Shown here one piece after another: positions 46,692-57,271 of a stretch of 64,000 bases of DNA. Origin of the DNA: Diplolepis rosae (lineage: Eukaryota; Arthropoda; Insecta; Hymenoptera; Diplolepididae); NCBI GenBank assembly GCA_030998225.1, contig JAPYXD010000677.1, positions 11,035,501 to 11,099,500 of the forward strand, in the 5' to 3' direction. Position 1 is the first letter of the stretch. Every line of letters begins with the position of its first letter. A program made the position numbers and the translations under genes. The notes below the pieces were generated by a model. It saw only the letters and a program-made list of their open reading frames with translations, searched no databases and was not told the origin of the DNA.

Positions 46692-48170
46692 TTAACATTC
46701 CTACAACCCTGTTAGAAAATTTTTGCCGATATTTTTTAAAAGACATAATTGAAGCTCTATACAGTTACAATTTCGTGAAATTAAGATAAATTTGACAAAA
46801 TTCAGCTGAATTTTAGTGAATTTAAGAGAAACATTTTCAATTTTCACTCACAAATGACTGGATATTACGATACTTGTATCTGAAAATTTTAAAGCTTGAA
46901 AAGAAACAATTGTACGTTCCAGGTAACTAAAGCTTCATATAGTTACATTTATCCAAAAATTCTATTAAAGTTTCGTAATTTCAAGTTAAATTCAACAAAA
47001 TTTAGTCAATCTTTAGTAAATTTAAATTGCGCTCTCCTAAAAGTATTATAAATTTGATATGATTCTCCGTTACATTTGTAACTTAAAAATTTCATAAATT
47101 TAAAAACACTTCTAACCAGTCATGTCAAAAACAAGTCAGGTAGTCAAATAATTTATATTTTTCATTAAATCCAGAATCTCGTTATAATATATCAAAAAAT
47201 ACTATAAAATTAGTGTAAATTACTTTGTAAAAAATGAGTAGATAAAAATAACGATTAATAGGCAGATTCTAGATGTTTAGCAGATTTTACAAGATATTCT
47301 CTTAACTCCTTTTTGCTACACGTTCAATTTTAAACTTTACATTTCACAAGTCAAAGGAAAGCCCTAGGCAGTAATAGTAAAATGCCAAGTTCCTCTTGAG
47401 AATGTGCCTGTTTACTGTACGTCAATCTCCCGTTGCTCCATTTTCAAATATAACAGTCGTCTTCAAGCACTTGAATCCTTCTTCGAGTCAGAACCCAAGA
47501 CAATCGAACGCGAAAGTGAAGAACGGAACGTCGAAGGTTAAACGAACTGTAAAATGCAAAGTTCAGGGGTGAATTTGACTTGGCAGAAAAAATATATACG
47601 TTAAATCTTTATAAGAATTGCAAGAAGTATCTTCCTTGTTTTGCATACATGAGTAAATACACATTTTTTCAAGGCCGAGATTCACCAGCCTTTGAAGCAT
47701 GCCGAGCTACTCCAAGCACCAACTTTTCTCATGTTAAAACTTATTGAAAGTCAAGAAGCATAAATTAAAAGTTTTACCTGCAGTTTTAAGGGGCGTTAGA
47801 ATTTTCATCCGTGTGTTTCACCGACTTTTATTCATTTCTATATTCAATTCCGAAAATGCAAATTGATAGAGTATAATGTAATTATAAAGTAATTAGAATA
47901 GGCTTTTAATTTTAAACGAATTTTCTTCATTGTGAAGCATACTAATGAAAACTGATACATTTATTAAAATTGTAAACATGGTTTAATTATTGCCCACTAA
48001 AAAAACGATACATGACATTTTACTGCAATAAATTCCAACTCAAATAACTGTCATTTTCTATAGAGAAAAAATTAATTGTTTTCGTTTTTGATACATGAGC
48101 AACGGGAACAATGAGTACAGTAAAAGTGAATAAGATACCTTTATTAGATATAAATCTGAAAGTAACTGAG
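46692..48170 (+). other. Intronic sequence with an old repeat and a GC-balanced patch
   Basis: 46720-47125 resembles 36950-37215. 47330-47740 is GC-balanced and unique, about 1 kb before exon B, and may be conserved regulatory DNA. Confidence 0.35.
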
Positions 48171-48440
48171 AAGTAAAGTTACGCAGGTGTGATTCGTCGA
48201 TTTCAATGAAACTTTTCAAACTTATCGAACTGGGAAAAATAACCGACTCACAATTCTTTTATCAGCAAAGGTTCAATTCTAAGGGTAGTAATCACTCCTT
48301 ATATCTGAACGTTTACTTTTACTCAGAAGGACTAGAGGCCATATTTAATCTGCCATTTTGGATTTTGTAATACATATAAGTGACTATAAGTCCGGAAAGT
48401 TTCACTAAAATCAGCGAGTCACACCTGCGTAGCTTTACTT
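48171..48440. mobile_element. MITE with AAGTAAAG...ACGCAGGTGTGA ends
   Basis: The ends AAGTAAAGTTACGCAGGTGT and ACACCTGCGTAGCTTTACTT are inverted repeats, with pairing extending to GAAACTTT/AAAGTTTC. Length 270 bp. It ends only 185 bp before the acceptor of exon B, so it lies in the 3' part of the intron. A clear target duplication is not seen. Confidence 0.8.
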
Positions 48441-48625
48441 GTAAAAAAGAGTCCAAAGCAGATATTCCTGACACATCGATCCTGAATCCTGAATGCATAT
48501 CCGGAATCTTATAATTGATAAATCAGTCTTTATGAACTCCACAAACCAGCATAAATCACAAACCCTCTGTACAGTGGCGACAATCGCATTTACCTTGGTC
48601 GGTCGCGTTTCTATTTCTGTTTCAG

Positions 48626-49567
48626 AATTTGTGTCCTCCGCGTCCGTAGACCTCTCGGGCACGGACTCGGCCCTCTACCCCTTTGGCCCCCATCAGGAGA
48701 ACCTCGACGAGATCTGGTTACCTCCGACCAGTATGTACCCCTATTTTCTGTTCCCCGGGACCTTGAGCACGCGTACCGCGGGCAACGAGGTCGAATTCGA
48801 GTTCGAAGGTCGCCATCATCGTCACCAGCATCGGCATCACGAGGTGCCCGAATTGCCAGGTAGTCCCGGTCAGCCGAAGGTGATTCTCGCTGAGACGTTC
48901 GATCCATACCCAGACCCAAGTCCCGACGAGGATCGAGCGTCTCCCGAGGGCTCATCTGGAGCGCATCATCCGTCAAAAGGGAACGGTGAGCACCAGTGGA
49001 GATGGTCAGGGCTGGAGGGTGGGACTTATCAAAAACCTAGGATTATCGATGGCGGATCCTCTTTTTCTTCTTCTTCTTTCGGCTCCTCCTCTGCCACTTC
49101 TTTCTCTTCGTCTTCATCTTCCTCCTCATCCTCATCCTCATCTATTTCTTCTTCTTCAACGTCACTTTCCAAGCATGATCGTATCTCCAGCACCAAGCAC
49201 CTGCAGCCTCACGAAAGCGAGCATGGCGTTCTACGACACAACGGTACCAAGGTGCACCTGCACCAGGATCACCGGCATCGTCATCATCATGGCGATTACC
49301 CCGCACTACCACAAGCACTACCACCTTCTGCACCACCCGTACCTGCATCACCAGCACGTCCCACACCTACTGTAGACGAGACCAATCCTGCACCACCAGC
49401 TGCACCTGGCACCAAGAAATTCGCACCAAGACCAACCTACGAGCACGGGGCGGCATTTGATCGCCCCGATGACGACCTCGACGACCTCGATGAGTTCAGG
49501 ATCGCCCGACTACCCGTCGATCGTCTCTTCGATCTCCGCGAGACCTTCGACGAGTTCGTCGGCCAAG
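48626..49567 (+). CDS. Large linker exon of the GDNF/GAS1-type gene (exon B)
   Basis: The acceptor TTTCTATTTCTGTTTCAG is strong, and the two leading bases complete the codon left by exon A (G+AA, Glu). Open for 313 codons. It starts FVSSASVDLSGTDSALYPFG. It then contains His-rich stretches (RHHRHQHRHHE; HQDHRHRHHHGDY), a poly-Ser tract (about 49050-49170, TCC/TCT/TCA codons), a Pro/Ala-rich segment (LPPSAPPVPASPARP) and an acidic patch (RPDDDLDDLDEF). No cysteine knot or membrane segment. It is far more GC-rich than its surroundings. The donor AAG|GTTCGT is weaker than consensus, but its phase fits exon C exactly. The translation after it up to 49698 is intron. Confidence 0.74.
49060..49165 (+). 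repeat. Poly-Ser-coding microsatellite in exon B
   Basis: TCTTCTTCT and TCCTCATCC-type units code for a serine run of about 30 residues, interrupted by a few other residues. Likely variable in length between individuals. Confidence 0.8.
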
Positions 49568-49912
49568 GTTCGTACAAGGAGCTGGGGCTAAGTTCTCCTA
49601 GAGGCTCGTCGTACTTCATCTACCTTATGCACTATTTAGCCATTTTTGTCTTGCTGCTGAAATATCATAACAGAGACATTATATCAGAATTAGACTAAAG
49701 AGATTCTTATATTGTTTTCTAAAAAAATATTTCTGAAGGGGTTGTGGTCAATTAGAAGGCAAAAAATCTTTTTTACGAATTTTTTAAAATACTGTTTTAT
49801 GTTTTTTTTACTTATGTTTTTCAATCAAACTATACATGTTTCAAGTGCGCTTCTCGCTGGGTCGAACAAATTTTGTTGAAGAAAGCGATATTATACACTA
49901 AAGCGTTAAATA

Positions 49913-50750
49913 CACTGTGTCAAAAAAGTACCGGGAAATGGTCAATAAAATACAAACTATTTTGTTATTCATCCAAATTTATTTTATCGATTTCAAAGTA
50001 GGCCCCTCCAGAAATAATACACTTATGCCAACGAATAATCCAATCATGAAAACATTTTTTAAACGCATTTTCCGGAATCGACTCCAGTTCTCGTCGCGAA
50101 TTCTCTTTTATGTGTTCTATCGACTGAAAACGGGTGCCTCGAAGTGGTAATTTGAGTTTTGGAAAGAGAAAAATGTCGGCTGGAGCCATATCAGATGAAT
50201 ACGGTGGTTTTTCGATGATATTCGTTGATTTACGCGATTGAGTTTCGTGATTGATTCGTGAGACACAAAGGGTTCAACGGCGATCTTTCATAAACTTAAA
50301 TTACGATTTTCAGACACCATTTCCTTCACTTTAGCGATGTTAACTTCAGTTGAAGACGTTGATCGCCGACCAGAGCGAGACAAATCTTCAACCACATCTC
50401 GACCGCTTTCGAATGCACTGTACCACCCACATGCACGTGTTTTTGATAAAGTCGATTCACCGTAATCCTTCTGTAACATTTTCAGCAATTTCGCACACGA
50501 AATCCATTTGCAATGCAAAATTTGAGACAAACTCTTTGTTCGATATTCTTATCTATTGGAAAAATCGCGAAACACACTTGAGATGAACTGACAACATCGA
50601 GAACTGTGTACAAACTAAATGTCAGATCGCGCTCGAACTCCACGTCGGTACAGAGGACAGTGGTGCCAACTTAGCGTCAAAAAGGTTTTTGACAATCTCT
50701 TTAAGCGGGCTTTTTGAATAATTATTTCCCGGTACTTTTTTGACAGAATG
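49913..50750 (-). mobile_element. Internally deleted mariner-like element (intron 2)
   Basis: The ends share TGTCAAAAAAGTACCGGGAA and its complement, with TA at 49911-49912 and 50751-50752. At 838 bp it is shorter than a full element. Distinct termini separate it from the other mariners here. Confidence 0.88.
49965..50530 (-). pseudogene. Mariner transposase pseudogene, catalytic core deleted
   Basis: The N-terminal part (50530-50288) has the second helix-turn-helix region STLSKTRACGWYSAFESG and the linker GRRSTSS. The C-terminal part (50189-49965) begins at the third catalytic block, MAPADIFLFPKLK. It continues FQSIEHIKENSRRELESIP to a natural stop after FEIDKINLDE. The TGDE and HHDNA blocks are missing. 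Confidence 0.85.
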
Positions 50751-50819
50751 TATATGAACTTATTGAAAAATATTTTGTTTAATGGAATTTTAGACTTCAT
50801 TAAAGAATAATAATAAGTA

Positions 50820-51918
50820 TTAGGTGTACAACTTTGCTTCAGGCGTTTTTCAACAGATGGCTGCAGCGGTAAGTGCTGGTCAAAATAGGCAGATCAAAAA
50901 TTTCACACAATAAGCTTGGACATCTGTAAACGTAACGAAAGCACCACATTAGTGAATTTGTGTTTGCATCATAAATTTATTTTTTATCGAAGATGTCAGT
51001 TTTCGAGCCAAATTCTCCTAATTTTCTGGGAGTTGTGATTTTCTGCTTTCATTTGAAGAAAACTGCGGCTGAGGCTCATCGAATGCTCTCAAGTACTTAC
51101 GGTGAGGCTGTTCTTAGTAAAAGAACGTGTCGTGAGTGGTTTCAACGCTTCAAGAGCGATGATTTTGATGTCGAGGACCATTATGGCGGTGGAAAACAGA
51201 AAATTTTCGATTCAGTGGAAGGAAATTGTGCTCCGTACAAGTTGAAGCCAAGAGATGTTGAACGGCGTTTCTTTGCTTGTAAAGAGCTGCTTGCTTCAAA
51301 GAGAGAATCGGAAAGGGTTTTTACATCGCATTGTGAATGGCGACGAAAAATGGGTCCACTTCGATAATCCCAAGCGCAGAAAATGATGGGCACTGCTCGG
51401 ACATGCCTTCACGTCGGTGGCCAGACCGGATATTCACGGTGCCAAGGTTATGCTCTGCTCTGCTCGGTGTGGTGTATTATGAGCTGTTGAAACCGAGTGA
51501 AGCCATCGCAAGGGATCGGTATCGAACGCAATCGATACGTTAGAACCGAGCATTGAAAACAAAAGAGCCAAAGCACCAAGAAAGACACGACAAAGTTATC
51601 CTCCAGCATGACAATGCTCGTGACATGTCGCAATACCAGTTAAGACATATTTGGAAACGCTGAAATGGGAACTCATGCCCCAACCGCCGTACTCTCCAGA
51701 CGTTGGCTCTTTCCGACTACCATTTGATTCGATCGATGGCACACGGCCTAGCTCATCAGCATTTCCGCTCTTATGAAGAAATCAAAAAATGGATCTATTC
51801 GTGGATCGCCTCAAAAACGCATCGTTTGATGACTTTGACTTATAAATAGGTAATCACTTTTTAAGAAAAAAGCCTCAAATTTTGGGAAAAAATGGCAGAA
51901 GCAAAGTTGTACACTTCA
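50820..51918 (+). mobile_element. Mariner-like element with GTGTACAACTTTGCTTC ends
   Basis: The left end TTAGGTGTACAACTTTGCTT and right end AGCAAAGTTGTACACTTCA are inverted repeats with TA at 50818-50819 and 51919-51920. It is nearly full length and lies 67 bp after the previous mariner in the same intron, in opposite coding direction. Confidence 0.88.
50993..51849 (+). pseudogene. Mariner transposase pseudogene, triad recognisable
   Basis: The ATG at 50993 starts MSVFEPNSPNFLGVVIF. The helix-turn-helix reads TAAEAHRMLSSTYGEAVLSK and continues TCREWFQRFKSDDFDVED. After a deletion, shifted frames show the first catalytic block NGDEKWVHFDNPK and the second, VILQHDNAR. The third, SDYHLIRSMAHGLAHQHF, closes the triad. 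All three Asp are still there, but frameshifts and stops separate them. The C-terminus is replaced after WIASK by a short tail and TAG. Confidence 0.87.
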
Positions 51919-51920
51919 TA

Positions 51921-52680
51921 TTATTTTAGAATAGAATATTTTATTCAAGTGAATATAAATGTGATGTCGCTTGAACGGCAAAATTTGTCCGCAAAGGGTT
52001 AATTTTCGAATCATACACAATTCCGCCAAGAGCCACAAAAAAGGCATTATGCGCTTCCTACTGCTGCTCAAGACTGGATTATCTCCAATCAAAAATGCCA
52101 ATGGGATTTATTAATCAATTGTACTGGCTACTGGGTGGATGAAGGCTCTTGAGAAAGTTCGATTGTTTACAATTTGATGGATGTGTAAAGTCAAAGTTCA
52201 TTTTTGCGCTTAAAAAAACGTCCATTTTTCGGCTGTAATAAAAAATATTTATCGGGATGAAAATTCCTTCGTGCAGGCACTAAATATTGATAGTTAAACT
52301 AAGTGATTGAAATGAGAAAGCAATCGGTAAAGTCGTTTACGGGCATATCTTAGGAACCTTTCACTATTATTTTCCTCAAAAATGTTTGTGTAATTTTAAT
52401 GAATATAAAATTAATTTTGGTTTCAAAATTTAAATAATAATATAGGATGAGGGCGTACAAAATTTAAAAACTATCGTAACACTCATGATATTCCTTAGAA
52501 TATAATTAAAAGTTTTGGAAAAGTTTATAAATACCTTCTCTTGGTTGTCCTTCAGCTTTCTATAATTGTGCTCAAGAAACAAATACTTAATTGCTGACTT
52601 TTAGCAAAAAATTATAAATCTTTATGGTCGACTGTAACGGTTAAATATAAAATTAAATAATTGTAGTATTTTGCATTGGC
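51921..52680 (+). other. Intronic sequence, no feature seen
   Basis: AT-rich. No splice-bounded open frame or shared repeat. Confidence 0.45.
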
Positions 52681-53276
52681 TTTGGGTCAGCTCATTCCAA
52701 TCAGGGATAAATTATTAAAAGAACATGTTCTAGACATAAAAAGCAAGAAGCATGTTTAAAAAGATAAAATGGCAAACATTTCGGCCACAAATGGGGGCCT
52801 TCTTCAGTGCCAGCTAATTTTATAAACTTAATGACTAAGCTGTAAGCGTGCAAAAAATTATTATTTATAGTAAAACTAGATTTCTTTGTTTGTTTTTGTT
52901 TTCTTAAGTATGATATTTTATAAAAAAACGTGCAAGGGACTTATGCAATGGGGCAAGCTCCATGTCGTTCAGGAACCAGACCGCTCTAAAAGACTTGGAG
53001 CTTGCCCCATTGCATAAGTTCCTTGCACGTTTTTTATAAAATATCATATTTAAGAAAACAAAAACAAACAAAGAAATCTAGTTTTACTATAAATAATAAT
53101 TTTTTGCACGCTTACAACTTAGTCATGAAGTTCATAAAATTAGCTGGCACTGAAGAAGGCCCCTATTTGTCGCCGAAACGTTTGCCTTTTTTATATTTTC
53201 AAACATTTTTCTTGCTTTTTATGTCTAGAACATGTTCTTTTAATAATTTATCCTTGATGGGAATGAGCTGACCCAA
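52681..53276. mobile_element. Large inverted repeat with Penelope/hammerhead-like motif
   Basis: The arms 52681-52962 and 52996-53276 pair almost perfectly around a 33-bp spacer. Each arm carries, in the same sense relative to the arm, CACTGAAGAAGGCC then a short loop then GCCGAAACGTTTG (right arm 53149-53184). CTGANGA ... GAAA is the core of hammerhead ribozymes, and this phrase occurs near the ends of Penelope-like retroelements. One extra A follows the CTGAAGA box, so catalytic activity is doubtful. No reverse transcriptase is present. This looks like two head-to-head Penelope ends. Confidence 0.65.
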
Positions 53277-54383
53277 TTTCTGCCTCATTTGCAGCCACTA
53301 TAGAAACAATTTTCTGCAAATCGATTTTTTGAAATTTCTAATTGACCTTGACCTCTTGATGGTTTTCATGTAATAGAAGAATAATAGCGCAGTTTGATCT
53401 AGTGAATTATTGAACTTACAAGAACTTTGGTTCAAACAATTAAGATTTAGTCAAATCAACCAAAACTGAGGTTTAGGTTTAAAATTTTAATAAACAAGAA
53501 CTAATTTGTTCCCAGAAATAAATCTACTAAAAATTGTAAATTGAGCAACGGTTTCTAAAGTTTATATTACAGAACCGTCAAAAGTATCAAAAAATATTTT
53601 TCTAACTATATCTTTCATAAATATTTATAAATTTTTGTTGTCGTGAATCTTAATATTTTTCAACTTTGAGCGAATTATAATTAAACAAAAATAAGATGGA
53701 TTCTCTCAAAAATCATTAATCGTTTTATCAAAATATCATTCTATCAAAAATGTTTCATTTTTTAGCATAAGGTTGATTTCCCTGAAGTAATAACTATTTC
53801 ATAGTACTTAGAATTTTAATCTACCAAATATGTTTATTTCAGCAGCCAGACATAAAAACCAGATAATGTGCGAAATCCTTCCAGTATAATTGAAAAAAAG
53901 AACAATATATTTTCAGACTTTCAGTGTAACTACAGAAGAGAACAAAAATGTTATTTCATCACATTTAAGTATGGTTTTTTTTAATGCAATATGCACTATT
54001 AATATTAACTGATACATGTTTTTCAACAAGGTATTAAAAAAAAAACCCAAACTTCTAAGTAATACTTTCAATAAAAAATATCTATTGTATATGAACAAGT
54101 AAAATATTTTCATGCAAAATTAAATATCTTTAATTTAATTTGAGAAGATTAATGAGTTCCCCCTCTACTTTCTTTCTCTCATCTTAAGATTTCTCCTACC
54201 TCCCTACGTGTTTTGAGTGTAAGATTTATCGATTAAGAACAGGACAAAAGAAAAATTACCCTGGATATTTAGGAGAGGATGTGAAGAGACATACTGTTAA
54301 ATTTAGACATAAGTATAAAGATTAAAAATCAGTCTAGGCTTCTAGTACTCCTTCATTCCTTGACACATTATCCATATTTACAG
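53277..54383 (+). other. End of intron 2, AT-rich
   Basis: No other features up to the acceptor CATATTTACAG at 54373-54383. Confidence 0.45.
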
Positions 54384-54563
54384 TAAAGGTCATCTCGCAT
54401 CCTGACAACTCGACAACCCTAGAAGTTATTGAGTCTCAGCTAGAAAATCCACTGATCGATGTCCACCATCAAGACTTTCACGACCTCAGAAAATTTCCCA
54501 TTCCACAAGTCCATCATCATCGAACGCATAATAAAAAGAACCACTCCAACGATGACCATGAAG
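54384..54563 (+). CDS. Exon of the GDNF/GAS1-type gene (exon C)
   Basis: The acceptor CCATATTTACAG and donor GAAG|GTTAGT bound 180 bases. The only open frame uses two leading bases to complete the codon left by exon B (G+TA, Val), then 59 codons, then one base. The peptide begins KVISHPDNSTTLEVIESQLE and ends with a His/Asn/Lys-rich part (QVHHHRTHNKKNHSNDDHE), in the same style as the linker in exon B. It has no cysteines. NST is a possible N-glycosylation site, in line with an extracellular protein. The following exon is not identified; an in-phase acceptor at 58566 exists but is weak evidence. Confidence 0.7.
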
Positions 54564-55531
54564 GTTAGTATTTAAATAAATCCTAAATTTTATTGGTATA
54601 AAAAATATTCATCATTAATCTCAGTGATATTGAATTATTTGTACTCAGAGGTGTAATTTTATTAAATCCTTAAAAAATCGTCTCTTTACCTTTTGTTCAT
54701 AATTGGAAATAAGCATTTGTTTAAATTACGTATAATATGTTCAATTTTAATAGAAATAAAGTAAGATGAAGAAAATTCTTCTAAATGATTTCTTCTATTA
54801 AAAAATATATTTACTTTGACTAAACAAAAGTAATTTTTCCAATAAAAATGATTTTTTTTACTTAAGAAATCAGTTTTACAACATACTAAAGATTCGTTAA
54901 ACTCAAAAGAAGTAGGTCAATAAAAAAAATTGATATCAATTTGTTTTATTTCTATTTAAATTTAAATAAATTGTTTTTGAATATGAAATACTTTTTTCTG
55001 AGGCTGATCAGTTAAAAACTGATTCATTTTTGTTTAGAATAATTTATTACTTTATATAATTTATATATTCATACATTGGATTGACTTTCCAATTTAATTC
55101 ATAACTGTAAGCACAATTTAATAGTGAGGAAAATTCGACGTTAAATTTTAAATTATAATTATCATTAGCATTAAACGGAGGTTCCATGTAACAGAATTCA
55201 ACATATGAATCCTCAGTGTTTATTTTATAAATAACGGAAAATAGCTGTGAGAGAAATATTAATTTTACACGGAAGGTAGTAAGCACGGCCCACTTACCTT
55301 TTTTTGTAAATTCTTAGAATTTAACATTTCTGGATTTCAAAAATTCCTGAAACTGGTTTCTAAACCACTTAAGAGATTATGAGCATTAAATTCGCCGCAA
55401 GAATTCCAAAATACATCATTCTCTTGTCTACTTTTAAATACTCGATTGATCGATTATCGATATTTACGATATTACACGGAATATATTGTGGAAAGTTTCA
55501 AATACAATGTCAAAATAATTATTATCATATA
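54564..55531 (+). other. Intron start, AT-rich
   Basis: No exon or repeat supported. Confidence 0.45.
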
Positions 55532-56416
55532 CACGGACAGAAATTTGATGGTTGAAAGTACCATTTTTGACGGTAAACCAGAACCATTAGGAATTTCTGT
55601 CAGTTAGTCCCAAAAATATGCTACTTTTTAACACGTTTCGAAAAATATCACCAAAAATGATAGTAAAAATTGAAAATTCATACGCCAACTTTTTTTTGGA
55701 CAAAATATACATTTAAAGATTTGTATATGCATACTCTCTAAATTTGAATCAGTCAAAATCTACTGATTATCAGTGAAATATGACTGATTCAAATAGCTAA
55801 AAAGAGGCTACTGTAAATCAGTCTTATTTCACTGATTATTTCAGTGAAAATTGACTGGTTTAACAGTGAAAAATATTTTTTCACTGATGAATCAGTGAAA
55901 AGGGAAATCACTGATTCAATCAGTGAAAATTTGACTGATTCAGATTTAGAGAGTATCTTTCGCGTTTACATTATAAGACATTTCATAGATTGAAATATTA
56001 CTTTCATGCATTTACGGAATATTATAATCGTAACGTTCGAAAAAGTTCCCATATCAGAGTTCAAACGTTGGAATCGTAGATGGTACTTTTTTTTTATTGA
56101 TATGACTTTCTAAGCCCTACTGTAGTCGAAATATGAGAATGCTCGAAAGTGAAACGTACCCATCATGGATGGTAAAAATTTGCCTCAATATTTCCGCATT
56201 TTCAAACTCACGCTGATTCCAATTCTGATTCGGTAAAATGATATGAATGCTGCAATTATGTCTCATTATTAGAATCAAATTTCAGACAGACATAATAAAT
56301 TTTACCATTATAATGGGACTTTTTCAAAACTTTTTCCAATAGTTCTGGTTTACTCTCTAAAATGGTACTTCTTTTCACGAAACGTAATACATTTAGCCAT
56401 CAAATTGCTTTCTCTG
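55532..56416 (+). mobile_element. CACGGACAG-ended DNA element, copy 2 (short form)
   Basis: The left end CACGGACAGAAATTTGATGG is followed by the same sequence as 3345 onward, and TA precedes it (55530-55531). The right end CAAATTGCTTTCTCTG is followed by TA. It lacks the 0.8-kb interior of copy 1 and carries a 220-bp MITE at 55734-55953. Confidence 0.85.
55734..55953. mobile_element. CTCTCTAAA-ended MITE nested in the 55532 element
   Basis: The ends CTCTCTAAATTTGAATCAGT and ACTGATTCAGATTTAGAGAG are flanked by TA (55732-55733, 55954-55955). The matching position in the other host copy, GCATATCTTTCG at 3542-3553, has a single TA, which is the empty site. The interior repeats TCAGTGAAA and ACTGATT words. 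Confidence 0.93.
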
Positions 56417-56603
56417 TAATAAATTATCTATTATAAATAAACAATAGCATTTTTTTCAAATGGCAACTTTTGTTTATTCAATCCCGTCTCATCACGAAAC
56501 TTAGCGCCTACCCACCTTCTTGTTTACAATCTCAGTCCTGGTTAGAACATTAATTGATTATTTTTATTGTTTTTACAAATTACGTATATTGGAAATTCTT
56601 TAA

Positions 56604-57267
56604 GGTAGTTCGTTCACGAAAATTAGACCTCAGGCAAAAATAGATAATTTTGCTTTTAAGAATAGCAATATTATTATTGAAGGGCTAATTTGAAAGAGAA
56701 AAGATTATTTTTTATGAAAAAAGTTTGAAAGACAAAAAAATAATTTTATTAATAAATTTTATTTTTGCCCAAACTTATTTTCTTATCGCTTCAAGCCAAA
56801 TTTTTAAAAATTATGCGATTCTAATAAATCACCGTTCATTTTTTTAGGAAAAAGATTCTCTACAACTTGACCGTTTCCTATTTTTGAAATTGAATTAATT
56901 ATTATCAAATGCAGCAATTTGTTTATAAAAATTTTGTTTTGTAAAATAGTTTTTTTATGATTTCAGCCATTAATGTATTCATTTTTAAAAATTGGAAACG
57001 GTCAAGTTAAAGAGAATCTTTTTCCTAAAAAGATGAACGGTGATTTATTAGAATCGCATCATTTTTAAAAATTTGGCTCGAAGCGATAAAAAAATAAGTT
57101 TGGGCAAAAATAAAATTTATTAATAAAATTATTTTTTTGTGTTTCAAATTTTTTTCATGAAAATAATCTTTTCTCTTTCAAATTAGCCTTTCAATAATAA
57201 TATTGCTATTCTTAAAAGCAAAATTATCTATTTTTGCCTGAGGTTTAATTTTCGTGAACAAACTACC
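56604..57267. mobile_element. TTAA-flanked long-TIR MITE, copy E
   Basis: TTAA lies on both sides (56600-56603 and 57268-57271). The arms are almost fully complementary. Length 664 bp. Confidence 0.88.
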
Positions 57268-57271
57268 TTAA

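Noticed and set aside
49142..49366. - strand frame opposite the exon B Ser/His tracts
   Set aside because: It mirrors the low-complexity coding repeats of the + strand exon.
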